Shown piece after piece: positions 10,564-18,316 of a stretch of 47,508 bases of DNA. Positions within the stretch are counted from its first letter, which is position 1. The number at the start of each line of letters is the position of its first letter. The notes under the pieces were generated by a model. It ran no database searches. It saw nothing but the letters and a program-made list of their open reading frames with translations, and was not told where the DNA came from. The translations under genes and the position numbers were made by a program. The stretch comes from Candidatus Schekmanbacteria bacterium RIFCSPLOWO2_02_FULL_38_14 (GTDB lineage: Bacteria; Schekmanbacteria; GWA2-38-11), in contig MGDH01000029.1 of the NCBI GenBank assembly GCA_001790855.1, positions 46,916 through 94,423 of the forward strand, in the 5' to 3' direction.

Positions 10564-11430
10564 TTATTTTATACCTCTTACAAAATCTATGATGTCTTCA
10601 TCCGGCTTGAAGGCGAGTTCATAGCATGGAATATCTTCTATTATCTCGGAAGCAAAGCCCAAGGTAAAATTCATTCCTTCCGGGTCCCAGTATGTTGGAA
10701 AAGCCCTCACCATAAGCCTTGAAGCAGCATCAATCTTGTCTAATAGTTTAGCAGAATTTTCTTTTCCATGCCTTATAAAGAAAATTTTCTTTAAAACTGC
10801 TTTTTCAGGGGAATGAATTTTTGCTGTCTCGTGCCAGGGAGTACCGTAAGCAAAAAAACTCCCGTTTTCTTTTCTGATTATAACCCTCTCGTCGGTCAAC
10901 ACCTTAATCCCGTCTTTACCTTTCCAGATTTCTGCCATTGTACTTTTACCTGCGCCTGATGTTCCGGTAAAGAGCATTCCAAAACCTCTATCGTTTATGC
11001 AGTTTGAATGGAGCAACAATCCTTTCCTCTTGGAGAGGATAGTGATCATTAAAATCTCATCTATCGGATAATCTAAGGGATTTGGAATATATGAAGAGGA
11101 GTTTAACGGGGCACGATAGATTTCGCCATTTTTGAAGTCTTTGTCAATGATTGCGATTGAATACGGCTTTGCTGCGTTTGGTGGGGAGGAGAGAGTGAAT
11201 ATAAATTTGTTATTATTGGAAAAGAGCTTCCAGACACTGCCTGAATTAAAAATCTCTTCTCCCAAGGCAATATCAGGAATTTCTCCGTAATGGGCTTTCA
11301 GAAGCAGGTCTGGCTCACCGTTTTTTACAATAAAGCGGATGCTGGCATTTTCTTCAACAAAATCAACATTTGCATTTTCAGAGCAGACCTGGATTATGAT
11401 ATCAGCTATTTTCAGTTTTATGCTATTCAT
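10564..11430 (-). CDS. HprK-like P-loop kinase of the PqqD/radical SAM cassette
   Basis: About 288 residues from the ATG at 11430; an upstream TTG at 11445 in the same frame is possible. The C-terminal half resembles the HPr kinase/PEP-carboxykinase fold: a Walker A FTGTSGAGKST near residue 155-165, then VLTDERVIIRKENG and YGTPWHETAKIHSPEKA. Such HprK-like proteins recur with PqqD-domain proteins in lasso peptide and SynChlorMet-type clusters, where some phosphorylate the peptide. It follows the radical SAM gene after a strong hairpin at 11486-11518 and is followed by the peptidase gene. The real substrate is unknown. Confidence 0.7.
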   Translation of the reverse strand: MNSIKLKIADIIIQVCSENANVDFVEENASIRFIVKNGEPDLLLKAHYGEIPDIALGEEIFNSGSVWKLFSNNNKFIFTLSSPPNAAKPYSIAIIDKDFKNGEIYRAPLNSSSYIPNPLDYPIDEILMITILSKRKGLLLHSNCINDRGFGMLFTGTSGAGKSTMAEIWKGKDGIKVLTDERVIIRKENGSFFAYGTPWHETAKIHSPEKAVLKKIFFIRHGKENSAKLLDKIDAASRLMVRAFPTYWDPEGMNFTLGFASEIIEDIPCYELAFKPDEDIIDFVRGIK

Positions 11431-11485
11431 TTCTCTGTCTTTCAATAATCGAAAAGTTCATTCTCAATCTATCATGATTAAAGAT

Positions 11486-11530
11486 ATAGGAGGAACTATC
11501 TTCAATAGTTCCTCCTATGATTTTTTTTCA
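11486..11530 (+). terminator. Strong hairpin with T-run at the 3' end of the radical SAM gene
   Basis: Perfect 14-bp arms (11486-11499 and 11505-11518) enclose a 5-nt loop. On the plus strand the hairpin is followed by GA and eight Ts, which fits a rho-independent terminator of plus-strand (antisense) transcription. On the minus strand, the sense of the cassette, the stop codon of the radical SAM gene (11515-11517) lies inside the stem and only a weak T-tract follows. There it may act as a partial attenuator or mRNA-stability element between the rSAM and kinase genes. Confidence 0.6.
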
Positions 11531-12684
11531 TCAGGATTGTTGCTCAAAGATATGGTTTCTTTTGTATCTTTGAAAGTTTCTGTTACCCCTCCCCAGCATT
11601 CTTTGAATTTCTTAGCTCTTAAGTGAGCTATTTCACAGAGATATTCAACAGGGGTCTCCATGTCACCGTGCTCAAGCCCTGCCCAGCCGGGGCATTGTCC
11701 ACACATTGCAACAAGCTCGCAGGTTCTGCATTTGGTATCTTTGCTTGGTTTTTGAGAGAGGATTTCAGGAAACAATTTATAATAACCATCTTTAAAAGAC
11801 CCATTGCGCAATGAGAATGTTTTTGACCTCACCAGTATGCAGGGGGTTAAATTTCCGTATGAATCGATATGGAAAGAATTTATTCCTGCTCCGCATAAAA
11901 AGAGCTTATCTTTTTTAAGCGGCTGACCTAAGAATTTTTCACAAAACTCCTTCCATTCCTTCATCCTCTTTTCATCATCCAGATCCAGGTTTACAATATC
12001 CTGCGCCGGTATTCTCACATAATGCGGCTTATTTATTCCATCAAGCCTTGCATTCAGCAACGGGTCAAAGCGGAAGGAAAGCCCTAAATCCTCTTCAACC
12101 CATTTTTTAATATCTAAAAGCTCTGAAACATTTAACGACATGATTACACTTTTGAGCTTCAGAGGTATTTTCCGTTCAATCAGCAATTCAATGCCTTTTA
12201 CGCACTTCTCATAAGAACCCGGAACGCCTGTAACTTTCTCGTAGGTTTCCTTAGTCCTTCCGTAAACTGTGATTTCAACGGAAAAAGGAGGCCAGTCACT
12301 TAAATAATCTGCTAACTTCTTTGTAATCAGTGTCCCGTTGGTGAAAATGGTTAATAAAAACCCCTTTCTCTTGGCGTAAGAGTAGAGTTGTAAAAAATCT
12401 TTTCGAAGAAGCGGTTCCCCGCCTGTTAATAAAAGCCACAGACACCCTTCTTCTTCTAATTCATCAAAGATTTTGCATATTTCTTTCAAAGAGAGCTCTT
12501 TCTCCTTTTCCTTTGAATCATTGGCAGGAAGATTGATATAGCAATGGGCGCAGGAGAGATTGCATCGGGAGGTTATTTCTATTGAACCTCCAATTGGAAT
12601 TTTCGATTCAACTACTTTCTGATGGATGCGCTTGCTGAATTCCCCGTAATTTACAATCGGGATATGTTCACAGTCTACTGCCAT
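11515..12684 (-). CDS. Radical SAM/SPASM peptide-modifying enzyme
   Basis: 389 residues. The radical SAM cluster motif CNLSCAHC (C41, C45, C48) follows ITSR, then LTGGEPLLR at about 87-95. The C-terminal third carries a SPASM/twitch-type set of cysteines: FLCGAG, LTPCILV, CRTCELVAMCGQCPG and YLCEIAH, which would bind auxiliary Fe-S clusters. This architecture is typical of enzymes that modify ribosomal peptides (PqqE, AlbA, sactisynthases). The adjacent upstream gene is a stand-alone PqqD-domain protein, the usual precursor-binding partner, ending 3 bp before this start. Modification chemistry and substrate cannot be told from sequence. Confidence 0.9.
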   Translation of the reverse strand: MAVDCEHIPIVNYGEFSKRIHQKVVESKIPIGGSIEITSRCNLSCAHCYINLPANDSKEKEKELSLKEICKIFDELEEEGCLWLLLTGGEPLLRKDFLQLYSYAKRKGFLLTIFTNGTLITKKLADYLSDWPPFSVEITVYGRTKETYEKVTGVPGSYEKCVKGIELLIERKIPLKLKSVIMSLNVSELLDIKKWVEEDLGLSFRFDPLLNARLDGINKPHYVRIPAQDIVNLDLDDEKRMKEWKEFCEKFLGQPLKKDKLFLCGAGINSFHIDSYGNLTPCILVRSKTFSLRNGSFKDGYYKLFPEILSQKPSKDTKCRTCELVAMCGQCPGWAGLEHGDMETPVEYLCEIAHLRAKKFKECWGGVTETFKDTKETISLSNNPDEKKS

Positions 12685-12687
12685 AAT

Positions 12688-12987
12688 CTATTTTTCCACT
12701 ATTAATTTTATTCCACCCATGACTTCCAGCTGACCTATAAAATCCTTCATATCAGAGACAACCTGTTCTTCGGTTACATCAAACTCTTCAAGCAGGACAT
12801 TTTTTATTTCTTTCATCTTTCTTTTTCCGTCTACCAGCTCCCATATTTTTGCCCCTATTTCATCCAGGGTATAAATACTTTCTAAATCTCCAACATTCTT
12901 TCTTATTGGGACAAGTATTATCTCATCAGCGATTTTTCTTGATACAACTGATTGGTCTTTCTGATAACAGCAATCCAAAAAGTCCAT
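12688..12987 (-). CDS. PqqD-family peptide chaperone
   Basis: 99 residues. The segments ADEIILVPIRK, IYTLDEIGAKIWELVDGKR and VLLEEFDVTEEQVVSDMKDFI match the PqqD winged-helix fold (RiPP recognition element), which presents a precursor peptide to its radical SAM enzyme. An AGGAGG SD precedes the ATG. It is the first gene of the minus-strand cassette PqqD-rSAM-HprK-S26 peptidase. No gene for a short precursor peptide is visible between or beside these genes. Confidence 0.88.
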   Translation of the reverse strand: MDFLDCCYQKDQSVVSRKIADEIILVPIRKNVGDLESIYTLDEIGAKIWELVDGKRKMKEIKNVLLEEFDVTEEQVVSDMKDFIGQLEVMGGIKLIVEK

Positions 12988-12996
12988 AAAGCCTCC

Positions 12997-13341
12997 TTAG
13001 GTTTTTAACATCATTGCTAAATATTCTTTTTTATATCCTGCTTCCCTTTTGCCAGGGTTTTCATCAATGCCACGGAACAGGACTTCAGCGAAGCCAAACT
13101 TTTTATAGAAATTTATTGCAGGAATCGATTTTGTGTTTACCATCAGCTTTATTTCTTTTGCCCCGTCTCTTTTTGCCATACCGATAGCTTTATCCATAAG
13201 AATTTTGCCTATTCCAGCTCCGCGATATCTTTTCCCAACTAAAAGGCCAAATATCCACCATTCCCTGCAAAAAGCAATCCTTGCCCTTTTCACAGCAGAT
13301 TTTATAAAGCCTATTTTATAAATATTGCTGAAATTACGCAA
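12997..13341 (-). pseudogene. GNAT N-acetyltransferase, probably 5'-truncated
   Basis: 114 residues from a TTG at 13341, with an in-frame TAG four codons upstream and no ATG. The acetyl-CoA motif RYRGAGIGKILMDKAI and the C-terminal NFYKKFGF strand are intact, and the WWIFGLLV strand just before matches a GNAT subfamily that normally has 50-60 more residues ahead of this point. The upstream DNA (13342-13500) does not encode them in any frame. The gene has probably lost its 5' end and may not be active. It lies 9 bp upstream of the PqqD gene on the same strand. Confidence 0.6.
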
Positions 13342-13577
13342 GGTGTTTTTCTATAACGGGAACATGAGCAGATTATGGGATAATTCTGGATTACTTTCTA
13401 GCTTGCAAGATTTAGAACTTAACTTTTAACAGAAATCTTCAGACCCTGCTAGAGACTGCCCCCCCCTTGAGTAATCTCGTCCCAATCCTGATAGAAAATA
13501 ATATTATATATTTTAAAGATGTTACATGTTTATTCATGCAAAAATTGTGCTTTTTTAAAACTTATTGAATATATTGA
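13342..13577. other. Non-coding debris between truncated genes
   Basis: No plausible gene on either strand. A run of eight Cs at about 13450-13458 is unusual for this AT-rich sequence. With the truncated acetyltransferase on one side and the Fic-like fragment on the other, this looks like a scar of deletion or decay. Confidence 0.5.
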
Positions 13578-13766
13578 CTAAATTAAATAGCAGAAGAGAT
13601 TAGCTTTTAAAAAAATGTTCCCAACTGCTAGTTGCTTTGGTGAGAGTAATTTCTCAATGTTTTCTTTGGACAATAACTCCATAGCCATCTTTGACTGAGC
13701 GAGGACGACTGCGAGGAAAAAATCAAACCAAGGTGTGATGTAGAATAGACTTAAATCAAAAATCAT
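13578..13766 (-). pseudogene. C-terminal remnant of a Fic-family protein (tentative)
   Basis: A 62-codon frame whose middle part (YITPWFDFFLAVVLAQS, then MELLSKENIEKLLSPKQ) resembles the C-terminal helical region that follows the catalytic Fic core in Fic/DOC AMP-transferase proteins. The catalytic HPFxxGNGR motif is absent, and flanking frames do not supply it. It is read as a gene fragment left by a deletion. The family call rests on recalled pattern only. Confidence 0.35.
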
Positions 13767-13819
13767 TTTGGGACAGCCTGCCGTTCCCTTTTTTAATTAT
13801 AATCTTTGATTAATTTCTT

Positions 13820-13848
13820 TTGACTGGATAAATCGCTTGTAGTAATGA
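13820..13848 (+). promoter_or_regulatory. Possible promoter for the thioesterase gene
   Basis: TTGACT (13820-13825), a 17-bp spacer and TAATGA (13843-13848) lie about 38 bp upstream of the TTG start at 13886. The -10 match is modest. Confidence 0.35.
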
Positions 13849-13885
13849 TATAAAATAATAACTTTAAAAATGACAGGAGAGTTTT

Positions 13886-14362
13886 TTGAAAAAAATTAGC
13901 GCAAAATATCCTGAAGATTCAGCTACAAGGATGGTTGAGGTTGTCCTTCCTAACGATACAAACCTTCTTGGAAATGTCCTTGGAGGACGGGTTATGCACT
14001 GGATAGATATTGCAGGAGCAGTTGCTGCAAGGCGCCACAGCCGGAGACCGGTTGTTACTGCTTCAATGGATGTTCTCACATTCAAGCATCCCATAAAGCT
14101 TGGCGAAGTGGCAATACTTGAAGCATCTCTTATATATGTTGGAAAAACTTCAATGGATGTTGAGGTTCATGTTTATTCAGAAGAAATCTCAGGAAAGAAA
14201 AAACAGACAAGCACTGCCTATCTTACCTTTGTTGCACTGGATGATAACGGCAAGCCTACATCTGTGCCAAAGCTTAAACTGAAGACTGAAGAGCAGAAGA
14301 AGAAGTTTAAACAGGCTGAAAGAATGAGGGAAATTAGAAAGAGACTGAAAACGGAAATATAA
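13886..14362 (+). CDS. Acyl-CoA thioesterase, hotdog fold (YciA/BACH type)
   Basis: 158 residues. These enzymes hydrolyse acyl-CoA to free acid and CoA. The hallmark NVLGGRVMHWIDIAGAVAARRH segment (split here as NVLGGRVMHWID and AGAVAARRH) contains the catalytic aspartate of the 4HBT family, followed by VVTASMDVLTFKHPI and TSTAYLTFVALD. The start is TTG at 13886 with AGGAG five bases upstream; no ATG fits. The charged C-terminal tail (KKKFKQAERMREIRKRLK) is common in the family. The next gene starts 3 bp after the stop. Confidence 0.92.
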   Translation: MKKISAKYPEDSATRMVEVVLPNDTNLLGNVLGGRVMHWIDIAGAVAARRHSRRPVVTASMDVLTFKHPIKLGEVAILEASLIYVGKTSMDVEVHVYSEEISGKKKQTSTAYLTFVALDDNGKPTSVPKLKLKTEEQKKKFKQAERMREIRKRLKTEI

Positions 14363-14365
14363 GCT

Positions 14366-16165
14366 TTGGAAAGAAAAATTTTTTTCATTGTTTTATCTTT
14401 GCTTCTTGTCCTTGGGTTTTTAGTTTACGGAAACTCATTCAAGGTTCCCTTCCATTATGATGACAGGGTGTTGATTTTAGAAAACGAAAACCTTCACAGC
14501 CTTGAAAGGTTTTTTAAAAAAGAGTTCCCTTCTTCAAACCGTCCTGTTCTTATGCTCTCATTTGCCTTAAACTACAGCGCAGGTGGAGTGAACCCTGCCG
14601 GCTACCACCTGGTAAACCTTATCATCCACATCCTTACAGCATTTTTGATTTACCTTATTACACTCGGGCTTCTGTTAAAAAAGGAAACGGAGAAAAACCC
14701 GGACTGTTTTGTTGTTGCGATATTAGCATCGCTTATTTTTCTAATCCATCCCCTTGCAACAGAATCAGCAACCTATATTTCGAGCAGGTCATCGCTTATG
14801 AGTTGTTTTTTTTATCTCCTTTCACTTTATTTCTTTGTCAAAGGAAGTGCTGAAGACAGGGAAAGTATTGTTTTTTCTTCCGCCTGCATTTTTTCATTTT
14901 TGATGGCTCTTGGAAGCAAGGAGATAGCAATAACCCTTCCGCTCATAACTGTGCTTTCTGACTATTATTTTATTTCTGATGGAGACAGAAAAAAGATATT
15001 TTCAAATTTCAGGAGATTCCACCTCCCTTTGGCAATTTCAGCTATAGTTGTAATTTTGTTGAAATTCAGTTATGCAATCCGCCTTGAAAGCCCTGACAGG
15101 GTTGAAAGAGGGTTTTATTCCCACATATTGAGCACAGCATATGCTCTTATTTTTTATCTGAAAAAATTTTTTCTCCCTCTGAACCTGAATATTGACCCGG
15201 ACTTTAAGATATTTGATTCTGTTTTCCATTCAGGAATAGTTGTTATATTATTTGCCGCATTAATGCTTTTAATAACTGCGGTTAAGCTTTATCCAGAAAA
15301 AAAAATTATTTCTTTTTCAATTATATGGTTCTTTATAACACTCTCCCCTCATTTCCTGATAAGGCTGAGGGATATAGGGGCTGAGAGATGGCTTTATCTT
15401 TCCCTTGCAGGATTTGGATTTTTTTCAGCAGGGCTGTTTGTTGAGTTGAAAAATGTTTTCCAGAAAAAAGGTAAAAATATTTTTACAGGTTCAATACTTT
15501 TAATAATTTTTTTGTTTTCAGCAACTACTATTGCCAGAAATAAAGTTTGGGAAAACGGTATTTCTCTCTGGGCTGATGCTGTAAAAAAATCTCCCAATAA
15601 ATTCAGGCCCTATAACAATTTAGGGGAAGCCTATTCTGCTATGGGAGAGATTGATATGGCTTTGCAGGAGTATGAAATTGCTTCCAGACTTAATCCAATG
15701 GCTGACAGGGTCCACTATAATCTTGGCAATGCCTACAGTAAAAAAGGAGAGATTGACCCTGCAATAGCGTCCTTCACAAGAGCAACAGAACTTAATCCCT
15801 CTTATGCAAAGGCATATAACAATCTTGGAAGCATATATTTAAACAACGGTAATCTGCAAAAGGCAGAAGAAATGTTTTTAAAAACAGTGAAAATTCTTCC
15901 TGATTTTAAGGAAGCTTACAATAATCTTGGAAATGTGTACAGCGAAATGGGGCTGTCCAAGGAAGCAATTTCAGAGTACAAGAAAGCTATTGACATAAAT
16001 AAATATTATGATACCCCTCACTATAATCTTGCAAGGGAGTTTTATAAAAGCGGCTCTCTTGAAGAGGCGATAAAAGAGCTTGAGATAGCTTCAAAACTAT
16101 CTCCTAAAATTGAATATTCTGAAAAACTTCATGAATTAAAAAATATCCGGGGTATGAAAAATTGA
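14366..16165 (+). CDS. Polytopic membrane protein with C-terminal TPRs (TMTC/PMT-like)
   Basis: 599 residues from a TTG start. Residues 1-395 form about ten hydrophobic helices; the first lumenal loop has NSFKVPFHYDDR and SSNRPVLMLSFALNY, the acidic-pair loop typical of GT-C enzymes such as O-mannosyltransferases and TMTC proteins. From about 405 to 590 there are five TPR units (FRPYNNLGEAYSAMGEID, HYNLGNAYSKKGEID, AYNNLGSIYLNNGN, AYNNLGNVYSEMG, HYNLAREFYKSGS). A role in transfer of a lipid-linked sugar to exported protein is plausible but inferred. Its stop overlaps the start of the following molybdo-enzyme stub. Confidence 0.8.
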   Translation: MERKIFFIVLSLLLVLGFLVYGNSFKVPFHYDDRVLILENENLHSLERFFKKEFPSSNRPVLMLSFALNYSAGGVNPAGYHLVNLIIHILTAFLIYLITLGLLLKKETEKNPDCFVVAILASLIFLIHPLATESATYISSRSSLMSCFFYLLSLYFFVKGSAEDRESIVFSSACIFSFLMALGSKEIAITLPLITVLSDYYFISDGDRKKIFSNFRRFHLPLAISAIVVILLKFSYAIRLESPDRVERGFYSHILSTAYALIFYLKKFFLPLNLNIDPDFKIFDSVFHSGIVVILFAALMLLITAVKLYPEKKIISFSIIWFFITLSPHFLIRLRDIGAERWLYLSLAGFGFFSAGLFVELKNVFQKKGKNIFTGSILLIIFLFSATTIARNKVWENGISLWADAVKKSPNKFRPYNNLGEAYSAMGEIDMALQEYEIASRLNPMADRVHYNLGNAYSKKGEIDPAIASFTRATELNPSYAKAYNNLGSIYLNNGNLQKAEEMFLKTVKILPDFKEAYNNLGNVYSEMGLSKEAISEYKKAIDINKYYDTPHYNLAREFYKSGSLEEAIKELEIASKLSPKIEYSEKLHELKNIRGMKN

Positions 16166-16461
16166 AATCCTTAGAACATTTCCAGCCAAAAAGCATTAAA
16201 GAAGCTGTAAATAATTTTTCTGATTACGGAATCCCAACCTTTCTTGATGTTCCCAATATTGAAACAATTATTTTAGAAAATCCGCTAAAGAATAGCAGCA
16301 ATTACGGAGTCAAGGGTATTGGCGAACCTCCTACAATCCCAACAGCAGCAGCAATTGCCAATGCAGTATATGATGCGATTGGAGTTAGAATAAAAGAGCT
16401 TCCGATGACGCCTGAGAGAGTGCTGAAGGCGATAAAAGAAAGAACCCAAAATCCCAAATAA
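16162..16461 (+). pseudogene. Chimeric remnant of xanthine dehydrogenase-family subunits (CoxM start fused to CoxL end)
   Basis: 99 codons from a TTG overlapping the previous stop. Residues 1-17 (MKSLEHFQPKSIKEAVN) look like the N-terminus of the FAD-binding CoxM/XdhB subunit. From about residue 18 (NFSDYGIPTFLDVPNIE) to the end, with KGIGEPPTIPTAAAIANAVYDA, it is the C-terminal segment of the molybdopterin subunit CoxL/XdhA. An in-frame deletion seems to have removed nearly all of coxM, any coxS, and most of coxL. It lacks every catalytic domain. The accessory genes mocA and xdhC remain downstream at 19380 and 20146. Confidence 0.75.
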
Positions 16462-16472
16462 CAAATTCCACA

Positions 16473-16500
16473 TTGACACTAAAATTAAAACTCTTATACT
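16473..16500 (+). promoter_or_regulatory. Sigma-70-like promoter of the restriction-modification unit
   Basis: TTGACA (16473-16478), a 16-bp spacer and TATACT (16495-16500), 33 bp before the methyltransferase ATG. Near-consensus, so the unit probably carries its own promoter. Confidence 0.6.
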
Positions 16501-16532
16501 AAGAACAGAATTAATCTTATCAAAACAAAAAA

Positions 16533-18119
16533 ATGATTAAAACAGAAGAACTATTAAGCATAAAAGAAGCCAGTGAATGGGCTACGGAACATTTGGGAAA
16601 GTTGGTTACAACTTCAAATGTTTCATACCTCATTCAATACGGAAGAATTAAAAAGATTGGCAGCAATGGAATGACACAAGTTTCTAAGCAGGAATTAATC
16701 AATTATTACAGGTCATACAACGGATATAGGAAACTATCATGGGAAAATCAGTTAGGTAGTGACCTTAACTGGGCTTTGTCGTTTGATCAATACACGGAAT
16801 CCGAAACTACTAAACATGTTCACAGACTACATCCATACAAAGGAAAGTTTATTCCACAACTTGTTGAATATTTCCTTGACGGTCATACTGATAATTTCAA
16901 GAAAGAGGTTTGTTTTAAAAAAGGTGACGTTGTTTTAGACCCATTTTCCGGCAGCGGAACAACAATGGTTCAATCATGCGAACTTGGAATGCACGCCATT
17001 GGAATTGATGTTTCTGCTTTTAATGCTCTAATTGGAAATTGCAAGGTTACAAAGTATAACCTTGTTGATGTGCAGACAGAAATAAATAGGATAACAAAAG
17101 CACTTAGAGAATTTTTATTAAATTCTCGCACAATTGAGTTTGAGGAAAAACTTTTACAAGCACTCTATGAGTTCAACAACAAATATTTTCCAGTTCCCGA
17201 ATACAAATACCAATTAGCACAAGGAAATATTGACGAAGCAAGATTCGGAACAGAAAAAGAAAAAGAGTTTTTTTCTATCTACAACAAACTTATTAAAGAT
17301 TATAACATCAAACTTCGTCAAGATAAAACTGATACTTTCCTTGACAAGTGGTATTTACAACACATCAGAGAGGAAATTCAATTCGTATTTGATGAAATCA
17401 AAAAAATAAAAAATGCTGACACTAAAAAAATAATCAGTATCATTTTAAGCAGAACTATTCGTAGTTGCAGGGCAACAACTCATGCAGACCTTGCAACACT
17501 TCTTGAACCGATTACCGCAACATATTACTGTTCAAAGCACGGAAAAATGTGTAAGCCACTTTTCTCCATTCTCAAATGGTGGGAAACATACACGAAAGAC
17601 ACGGCAAAACGACTATCGCAGTTTGATAAGTTGAGAACGCAGACCTTTCAAGTTTGCCTAACTGGTGACAGCAGAACAATTGATATTTTCAAAGAAATAG
17701 CAAAGAAAAATTCTGCATTTGCAGATTTAGCAAGCAAACAAAAAATAAAAGGAATTTTTTCATCACCGCCTTATGTTGGACTAATTGATTATCACGAACA
17801 ACACGCATACGCATACGATTTGTTTGGCTTTAAAAGAAATGATGAATTAGAAATTGGACCACTTTTCAAAGGGCAAGGCAGAGAAGCAAAACAAAGCTAC
17901 ATTCAAGGATTAACAGATGTTCTAAATAACTGCAAAAAATATTTGATAGAAGATTATGACATTTTTCTTGTTGCAAATGACAAATACAATATGTATCCTG
18001 TCATCGCGAAAAATACAGAAATGAAAATCGTAAATCAATATAAACGTCCAGTATTAAACCGCACAGAAAAAGATAAAGGTGCTTATTCAGAAATCATTTT
18101 TCATTTCAAAACAAAATAA
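16533..18119 (+). CDS. DNA methyltransferase of a type II restriction system
   Basis: 528 residues. The SAM-binding motif LDPFSGSGTTMVQSCELG lies at about 135-152 and the catalytic SSPPY at about 410-414. Motif I comes before motif IV with a long intervening region, an arrangement of N6-adenine or N4-cytosine methyltransferases with SPPY-type catalytic loops. Residues 1-60 contain a helix-turn-helix-like stretch (LLSIKEASEWATEHL). Downstream are a 64-residue protein and a TdeIII-like endonuclease, so it should protect the endonuclease site. Codon choice (many ACA, CAA, AAT, GAA) differs from the neighbours, suggesting recent transfer. Confidence 0.9.
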   Translation: MIKTEELLSIKEASEWATEHLGKLVTTSNVSYLIQYGRIKKIGSNGMTQVSKQELINYYRSYNGYRKLSWENQLGSDLNWALSFDQYTESETTKHVHRLHPYKGKFIPQLVEYFLDGHTDNFKKEVCFKKGDVVLDPFSGSGTTMVQSCELGMHAIGIDVSAFNALIGNCKVTKYNLVDVQTEINRITKALREFLLNSRTIEFEEKLLQALYEFNNKYFPVPEYKYQLAQGNIDEARFGTEKEKEFFSIYNKLIKDYNIKLRQDKTDTFLDKWYLQHIREEIQFVFDEIKKIKNADTKKIISIILSRTIRSCRATTHADLATLLEPITATYYCSKHGKMCKPLFSILKWWETYTKDTAKRLSQFDKLRTQTFQVCLTGDSRTIDIFKEIAKKNSAFADLASKQKIKGIFSSPPYVGLIDYHEQHAYAYDLFGFKRNDELEIGPLFKGQGREAKQSYIQGLTDVLNNCKKYLIEDYDIFLVANDKYNMYPVIAKNTEMKIVNQYKRPVLNRTEKDKGAYSEIIFHFKTK

Positions 18120-18121
18120 AT

Positions 18122-18316
18122 ATGGAAACAATAGAATTAGAAAAAATTGTTTATTCGCTTTGCATTGAAGACTTACAAAATGTAGCGAATGAAATATTGG
18201 GCAGAGAACTTAATGCAGATGAAGTGTCAATACTTGAGAATAAAATTGGCGACTACATTGATTGGTACGGTGCCATTAATAATGCTATATTACAAAACAT
18301 AACTCTAAATAAATAA
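18122..18316 (+). CDS. Small protein between methyltransferase and endonuclease
   Basis: 64 residues (METIELEKIVYSLCIEDLQ...), acidic and helical in appearance, family not recognised. It starts 2 bp after the methyltransferase stop and its stop codon shares a base with the start region of the endonuclease gene (18316), so the three are translationally coupled. Position suggests a control or accessory protein of the restriction-modification unit, but there is no helix-turn-helix typical of C proteins. Confidence 0.7.
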   Translation: METIELEKIVYSLCIEDLQNVANEILGRELNADEVSILENKIGDYIDWYGAINNAILQNITLNK

